Shown here: one piece after another, positions 56,523-60,162 of the stretch
How positions within the stretch are numbered: the first letter of the stretch is position 1
Layout: the number at the start of each line of letters is the position of its first letter
Notes under the pieces: generated by a model
The model's database searches: none
What the model was told of the DNA's origin: nothing
Seen by the model: only the letters and a program-made list of their open reading frames with translations
Translations under genes and position numbers: made by a program
Origin: Caballeronia cordobensis
Lineage (GTDB): Bacteria > Pseudomonadota > Gammaproteobacteria > Burkholderiales > Burkholderiaceae
DNA length: 60,162 bases
Reading direction: 5' to 3'
Assembly (NCBI RefSeq): GCF_001544575.2
Contig: NZ_FCNY02000031.1
Span: forward strand, 1-60,162

Positions 56523-58043
56523 ATGGCGAATAGGGAATACGACGCAGCAGAACAGCTTCTCGCGGCCTTCACGCATTTCTTTCCGGGCGCGAAGACCATC
56601 GGATCTTATGTCGGCGGCGAGTTGATCGAAGGCGCGGGCGACAGCATCCAGCTTTACGACGCCGCCACCGGCAAGCCGAGCCTCGCGTACAAGGACGGCG
56701 GCGCGGCGGTTGTCGAGCAGGCGGCGGCTGCGGCCACGCGCGCACAGAAGCAATGGTGGGCGCTCACGCATGCGGCGCGCGGCCGCGTGATGTTCGAGAT
56801 CGCGCGCGAGATCCGCAAGGAGGCGGAGCACATCGCGCGGCTCGAATCGCTCGGTTCGGGCAAGCCGATCCGCGATTGCCGCGGCGAAGTGGCGAAGGTC
56901 GCCGAGATGTTCGAGTACTACGGCGGCTGGGCCGACAAGTTTTATGGCGATGTCATTCCCGTGCCGACATCGCACCTGAACTACACGCGCCGCGAACCGG
57001 CCGGCACCGTGCTGCAGATCACGCCGTGGAACGCGCCGGTCTTCACGTGCGGCTGGCAGGTCGCGCCCGCCATTTCGATGGGCAATGCGGTGCTGCTCAA
57101 ACCTTCCGAGCTCACGCCGTTCACCTCGCTCGTGATCGGCCTGCTGGCCGAGCGCGCCGGTGCGCCGAAGGGCCTCGTCAACGTGCTCGCGGGACTCGGA
57201 CAGACCGTTGCGCAATCGGCGATCGCGCACAAGGCGGTGAAGAAAGTCGTGTTCGTCGGCTCGCCCGCAACGGGCGCGCGCATCGCCGAAGCGGCGGCAA
57301 AACGCGTGCTGCCATGCGTGCTTGAGCTGGGCGGCAAGTCGGCCAACATCATCTTCGCCGACGCCGACTTGAAGCGCGCCGCGCTGACCGCGCAAGCGGC
57401 GATTTTCGCGGGCGCGGGACAAAGCTGCGTCGCGGGTTCGCGCCTGCTCGTGCAGCGTTCCGTCTACGACGAATTCGTCGCGATGGTCGCGGCGGGCGCG
57501 AAGAAAATTCGCGTCGGCGCGCCGCTCGACGATGCCACCGAAGTCGGCCCGATCAATAATCGCAGGCAATATGATCACGTCATCTCGATGATCGAGAAGG
57601 GCGTGGCTGCCGGTGCGACGCTCGCGGCGGGCACGGCCGAGCGCTCGGATGCGGGCTACTTCGTGCCGCCGACCGTGCTCGCCGGCGTCACCAACGAGAT
57701 GGATGTCGCGCGCACGGAAATCTTCGGGCCGGTCGTCGCGGCGATCCCGTTCGAGTCGGAAGAGGAAGCCATCGCGATCGCCAACGACACCGAGTTCGGC
57801 TTGGCCGGCGCGGTGTGGACCAACGACGTCGCGCGTTCGCATCGCGTCGCGAGTCTCGTCGATGCGGGCACGTTCTGGGTCAATGGCTACAAGACCATCA
57901 ACGTGGCGTCGCCGTTCGGCGGCTACGGCTTGTCGGGCTACGGACGATCCAGCGGCGTCGAGGCGCTCTACGAGTACACGCAGACCAAAAGCGTGTGGGT
58001 CGAAACGGCGAAGGAGCCGGCCACGACCTTCGGCTATCTGTGA
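56523..58043 (+). CDS. NAD-dependent aldehyde dehydrogenase
   Basis: Aldehyde dehydrogenase of 506 residues, with ITPWNAPVFTCGWQVAPA and VGSPATGARIAEAA for cofactor binding. Catalytic residues are E268 in VLELGGKSA and C302 in GAGQSCVAGSR. It resembles the betaine-aldehyde/vanillin-type branch, so substrate is uncertain. Together with the preceding hydroxyacid dehydrogenase it suggests a two-step oxidation of an alcohol or hydroxyacid side chain. ATG 56523 is the start; GGGACTC upstream is a weak ribosome site. Confidence 0.88.
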   Translation: MANREYDAAEQLLAAFTHFFPGAKTIGSYVGGELIEGAGDSIQLYDAATGKPSLAYKDGGAAVVEQAAAAATRAQKQWWALTHAARGRVMFEIAREIRKEAEHIARLESLGSGKPIRDCRGEVAKVAEMFEYYGGWADKFYGDVIPVPTSHLNYTRREPAGTVLQITPWNAPVFTCGWQVAPAISMGNAVLLKPSELTPFTSLVIGLLAERAGAPKGLVNVLAGLGQTVAQSAIAHKAVKKVVFVGSPATGARIAEAAAKRVLPCVLELGGKSANIIFADADLKRAALTAQAAIFAGAGQSCVAGSRLLVQRSVYDEFVAMVAAGAKKIRVGAPLDDATEVGPINNRRQYDHVISMIEKGVAAGATLAAGTAERSDAGYFVPPTVLAGVTNEMDVARTEIFGPVVAAIPFESEEEAIAIANDTEFGLAGAVWTNDVARSHRVASLVDAGTFWVNGYKTINVASPFGGYGLSGYGRSSGVEALYEYTQTKSVWVETAKEPATTFGYL

Positions 58044-58117
58044 ACCGCTATGAGTAATCGATGACCAAGGCGCCCGCGTCGCCGATGCGTCGCGCGGGCC
58101 AACAAGGGGACGAGACA

Positions 58118-59458
58118 ATGGAAAGCACGTTGAGCGCGGATGGCGCGGAAGGCAGCGGCCTGAGAACCGCGAAGCTCTTTTTTTATGCGGCGATCATTCT
58201 ATTGATCGCGGAGTTCATCGGCTCGTTCACGTTCAGGATCGGTCCGGGCAAGGTCGTTCTGTTGCCGATGATCTGGGCGCTTTTGCTCGGCGCGGCGCTC
58301 GGGCTGGCTTCCGAACGCTGGAAGAGCCCGGCGCGGCTCGACGTGCGCAGCCAGTTCTACGCCGCGGCCATTCTTCAGCCCGCGCTGTTGCTGTTCGTTT
58401 CGAAGCTCGGTCTGATGGTCGGCAGCGCATTGCCCAAGCTCGCCGCGGCGGGCTGGGCGCTGGCGTTCCAGGAGCTCGGCCACTTCGTCGGGACGATTCT
58501 GCTCGGCCTGCCGCTCGCGCTTCTGCTCGGCATCAAGCGCGAGGCGATCGGCGCGACGTTTTCGGTCGGGCGCGAGCCGAGCCTTGCGATCATCGGCGAG
58601 AAGTACGGTATGGATTCGGCGGAAGGGCGCGGCGTGCTCGCCGAGTATCTGACGGGCACGGTGTTCGGCGCGGTGTTCATCGCGATTTTCGCGGGCTTCG
58701 TCGCGAGCCTGCATATCTTTCATCCGCTCGCGCTTGCGATGGGCTCGGGCGTCGGTTCGGGCAGCATGATGGCGGCGGCATCGGGCGCGATCGCGGCGCA
58801 GCAGGACCCGGAGACGGCGAAATCCGTGCTGACGTTCGCGGCGGCGAGCAACCTGATCACGACGACCATCGGCACGTATTTCACGCTGTTCATTTCGTTG
58901 CCGATGGCGGTGTGGGGATACCGGCTGCTGGAGCCTCTGATCGGCCGCACGACGAAGGCGTCGAGCGCGCGGGAGACGGCATCATCGGCGCCGAAACTGG
59001 GCGATGTGAAGACCGAGGCGCCGCATCTGGGCTACGGCGGCAAGATGCTCGCGTGGGGCGTGACGGCGTTGATGGCGCTCGTCGCCGACTGGATCACGCA
59101 CGGCACGACGCCGCTGCAAGGCTTGCCCGGCATGGCCGTGATGGTGCTCGCGACGATCGTCGGCGACGCGATCGCCCAAGCGACCGGGCGCAAGATTCCG
59201 GCGGTGTGCTGGGTGTCGATCGTGGCGATGTTCCTGACCTCGCCGTGGTGCCCGTGGGGCGCGCAGATCGCGACGCTGAGCGCGCAGAACGACTTCCTCG
59301 GCGTGACGACGCCCATGCTGACTTTCGCGGGGCTTTCGATCGCCAAGGATATCCCGGCGTTCAGGCGGCTCGGCTGGCGGATCGTGCTCGTCTCGTTCGT
59401 GGCGAACGCCGGAACGTTCCTGGGCGCGGCACTCGTGGCGCAACTGTTCCATATCTGA
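58118..59458 (+). CDS. DUF3100 membrane protein, putative transporter
   Basis: Integral membrane protein of about 446 residues with ten or more hydrophobic helices, matching the DUF3100 family. A mid-protein loop at about 300-325 is polar (TKASSARETASSAPKLGDVKTE). Characteristic stretches are FQELGHFVGTILLGLPLALLLGIKREAIGATFSVGREPSLAIIGEKYG and MGSGVGSGSMMAAASGAIAAQQDPE. The function is unknown; helix count and operon position suggest substrate uptake. ATG 58118 follows AAGGGG; an in-frame ATG at 58061 is less well supported. Confidence 0.82.
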   Translation: MESTLSADGAEGSGLRTAKLFFYAAIILLIAEFIGSFTFRIGPGKVVLLPMIWALLLGAALGLASERWKSPARLDVRSQFYAAAILQPALLLFVSKLGLMVGSALPKLAAAGWALAFQELGHFVGTILLGLPLALLLGIKREAIGATFSVGREPSLAIIGEKYGMDSAEGRGVLAEYLTGTVFGAVFIAIFAGFVASLHIFHPLALAMGSGVGSGSMMAAASGAIAAQQDPETAKSVLTFAAASNLITTTIGTYFTLFISLPMAVWGYRLLEPLIGRTTKASSARETASSAPKLGDVKTEAPHLGYGGKMLAWGVTALMALVADWITHGTTPLQGLPGMAVMVLATIVGDAIAQATGRKIPAVCWVSIVAMFLTSPWCPWGAQIATLSAQNDFLGVTTPMLTFAGLSIAKDIPAFRRLGWRIVLVSFVANAGTFLGAALVAQLFHI

Positions 59459-59540
59459 AGACGACGGCGGCAGTACAGGGGCGGGCAGCGCGGTATAAAA
59501 TCGAGATGTACTTGTTTCGCGCTCGAACGCGCCCGCCGCC

Positions 59541-59759
59541 ATGGAAACTCCTTCGGGCAAAGAATCCCCTGTCAAGCGGATGTCGCCGCGCATGCTCAAC
59601 GTGTTGACGGCGCTCATCGGCCTGGCCACGCTCGCGCTGGGCGTGGGCTGGCTGATCTACACGTGGATCGTCCATCTGGAAATCCCGTACTTCGCCATTC
59701 CGCTCGTGCTTACCGTGCCGGTGATCGTCGCGGTGGCATTTCGAAATTGCTGGGATTGA
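59541..59759 (+). CDS. Small membrane protein of unknown function
   Basis: 72-residue protein with two hydrophobic segments (about 20-43 and 48-68: LTALIGLATLALGVGWLIYTWIV and YFAIPLVLTVPVIVAVAF) and a charged N-terminus, probably inner membrane. I do not recognise a family. A TATAAA-like box at about 59493-59498 upstream and a strong terminator downstream support a real short transcript. The ribosome site before ATG 59541 is poor. Confidence 0.55.
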   Translation: METPSGKESPVKRMSPRMLNVLTALIGLATLALGVGWLIYTWIVHLEIPYFAIPLVLTVPVIVAVAFRNCWD

Positions 59760-59802
59760 GATTGAGTCTGTGCGCCGGATGAAAGCGGCGCATGAATGAA
59801 AG

Positions 59803-59839
59803 ACGCACCGTGGCGATTGATATCGCGACGGTGCGTTTT
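59803..59839. terminator. Terminator between small membrane protein and tRNA-Val
   Basis: ACGCACCGT at 59803-59811 pairs perfectly with ACGGTGCGT at 59828-59836. An inner GCGAT/ATCGC stem closes the loop, and TTTT follows (59836-59839). It ends the rightward transcript of the small gene and may also stop the leftward tRNA transcript. Confidence 0.8.
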
Positions 59840-59850
59840 AATTTGTGCGT

Positions 59851-59927
59851 TGGTAGGCTCGATTGGACTCGAACCAACGACCCCCACCATGTCAAGGTGG
59901 TGCTCTAACCAGCTGAGCTACGAGCCT
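59851..59927 (-). tRNA. tRNA-Val (anticodon GAC)
   Basis: A 77-base gene including encoded CCA. Read on the minus strand: acceptor stem AGGCTCG/CGAGCCT, D stem GCTC/GAGC, anticodon stem CCACC/GGTGG enclosing TTGACAT with anticodon GAC (bases 59891-59893), variable loop GGGTC, T stem GTTGG/CCAAT with loop TTCGAGT, discriminator A and CCA. All stems pair well. It reads valine codons GUC and GUU. Confidence 0.96.
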
Positions 59928-59940
59928 ACGGAAGCCGCGA

Positions 59941-59946
59941 ATTATA
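59941..59946 (-). promoter_or_regulatory. -10 element of the tRNA-Val promoter
   Basis: On the minus strand a perfect TATAAT lies 13 bases upstream of the mature tRNA 5' end. The -35 region falls in the C-rich (minus strand) tract and does not match consensus well. Confidence 0.6.
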
Positions 59947-60041
59947 GGGGAAAGTTTTTGGGTGTGGGGGTTTTGGGGTGAAAAATTTTTGAGGGTGTGG
60001 GGTTGAGGGCGGGTTGTGGTTTTGGAGGGGGGTGGATGGGC
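59947..60041. other. G/T-rich strand-biased tract with a G-quadruplex motif
   Basis: Of the 100 + strand bases at 59941-60040 only one (60010) is C. Runs GGG at 59993-59995, GGGG at 59999-60002, GGG at 60007-60009 and GGG at 60011-60013 have loops of 3, 4 and 1 bases, fitting the canonical quadruplex pattern. No gene is visible from 59928 to the window end. Confidence 0.7.
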
Positions 60042-60091
60042 TCGCGTTCGCAATTTGACATAACATAAATTAGCACATTTTTGTATGTCAC

Positions 60092-60141
60092 AGCAAAGTA
60101 GTAGTGTCGTACTTGAGCAAAGTACAGATGTCGCACCTGAG
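60092..60141. repeat. Tandem 24-base-period repeats, possible end of a mobile element
   Basis: Two units begin AGCAAAGTA at 60092 and 60116; each then has TGTCG (60105-60109 and 60129-60133), a TAC or CAC, and a TGAG ending. A partial earlier unit (TGTCAC at 60086-60091) precedes them. Several short direct repeats at a terminus recall IS21-like elements, whose transposase would lie beyond the window. This identification is tentative. Confidence 0.4.
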
Positions 60142-60162
60142 GCGTTTCGAGGTCAAGCTAAT

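Noticed and set aside
56295..58118. 607-codon minus-strand frame opposite the second aldehyde dehydrogenase
   Set aside because: Shadow frame with Arg/His-rich translation and no start signal.
60092..60141. Start of a CRISPR array
   Set aside because: The repeat period is only 24 bases with no unique spacers between units and the units diverge; a transposon end fits better.

Overview
The window reads as a piece of a Burkholderiaceae chromosome or large replicon, most likely Caballeronia or Paraburkholderia. The evidence is high GC with strong third-position GC (giving many long antisense shadow frames), a DUF4148 secreted protein, an H-NS-family protein with the TWSGRGRAP core, a Burkholderia-type trimeric porin, and indole-3-acetate (iac) genes in an arrangement like that reported for Paraburkholderia phytofirmans. 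I see no prophage, CRISPR array or rRNA. One tRNA gene, tRNA-Val(GAC), is near the right end.

Layout. 0-12.5 kb is housekeeping and transport: an orphan LivF-type ATPase behind a hairpin-rich repeat, a divergent shikimate-dehydrogenase-like enzyme, Kup, an extended CoA-transferase, an APC permease, a 1-Cys peroxiredoxin, a ferritin-like protein, a GntR regulator, PanE, DUF4148 and DUF427 proteins. 12.5-20 kb has an ArgP-like regulator facing a PLP aminotransferase, then a periplasmic methionine-sulfoxide repair operon (msrB-dipZ-msrA) divergent from an OmpR/EnvZ-type two-component pair. 20-24 kb has a 900-base AT-richer gene-free stretch, a second GntR regulator, Ohr, a VOC protein and a double-domain H-NS protein. 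24-28.6 kb is a four-gene operon (DUF485, ActP-like symporter, cytochrome b561, nitronate monooxygenase) with a LysR gene. 28.6-33.3 kb is a ureide module: cytosolic 5-hydroxyisourate hydrolase, a Tat-exported paralogue, an MFS transporter, a LysR regulator and UraD.

33.4-45.9 kb is a nearly complete indole-3-acetic acid (auxin) degradation locus: iacG, an operon iacA-B-I-H-E, iacCD and iacF. With it are a FixJ-like response regulator, a FixL-like PAS kinase, a LysR regulator and an MFS transporter. 46-54 kb, set off only by an AraC gene, is a tryptophan-tryptophylquinone aromatic amine dehydrogenase cluster: heavy chain, MauE, MauD, light chain, two monohaem cytochromes c, aldehyde dehydrogenase and porin. 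Read together, the two loci could take tryptamine in the periplasm to indole-3-acetaldehyde, then to indole-3-acetate, then through the Iac enzymes to catechol. 54-59.5 kb is a further, unassigned catabolic set: a deaminase, a LysR gene with a perfect palindromic operator, a 3-hydroxyisobutyrate-dehydrogenase-family enzyme, an aldehyde dehydrogenase and a DUF3100 membrane protein. The right edge has tRNA-Val, a 100-base tract with a single C on the + strand, and tandem repeats that resemble the end of a mobile element.

Functional calls rest on recognised motifs and family knowledge. No database search was run.
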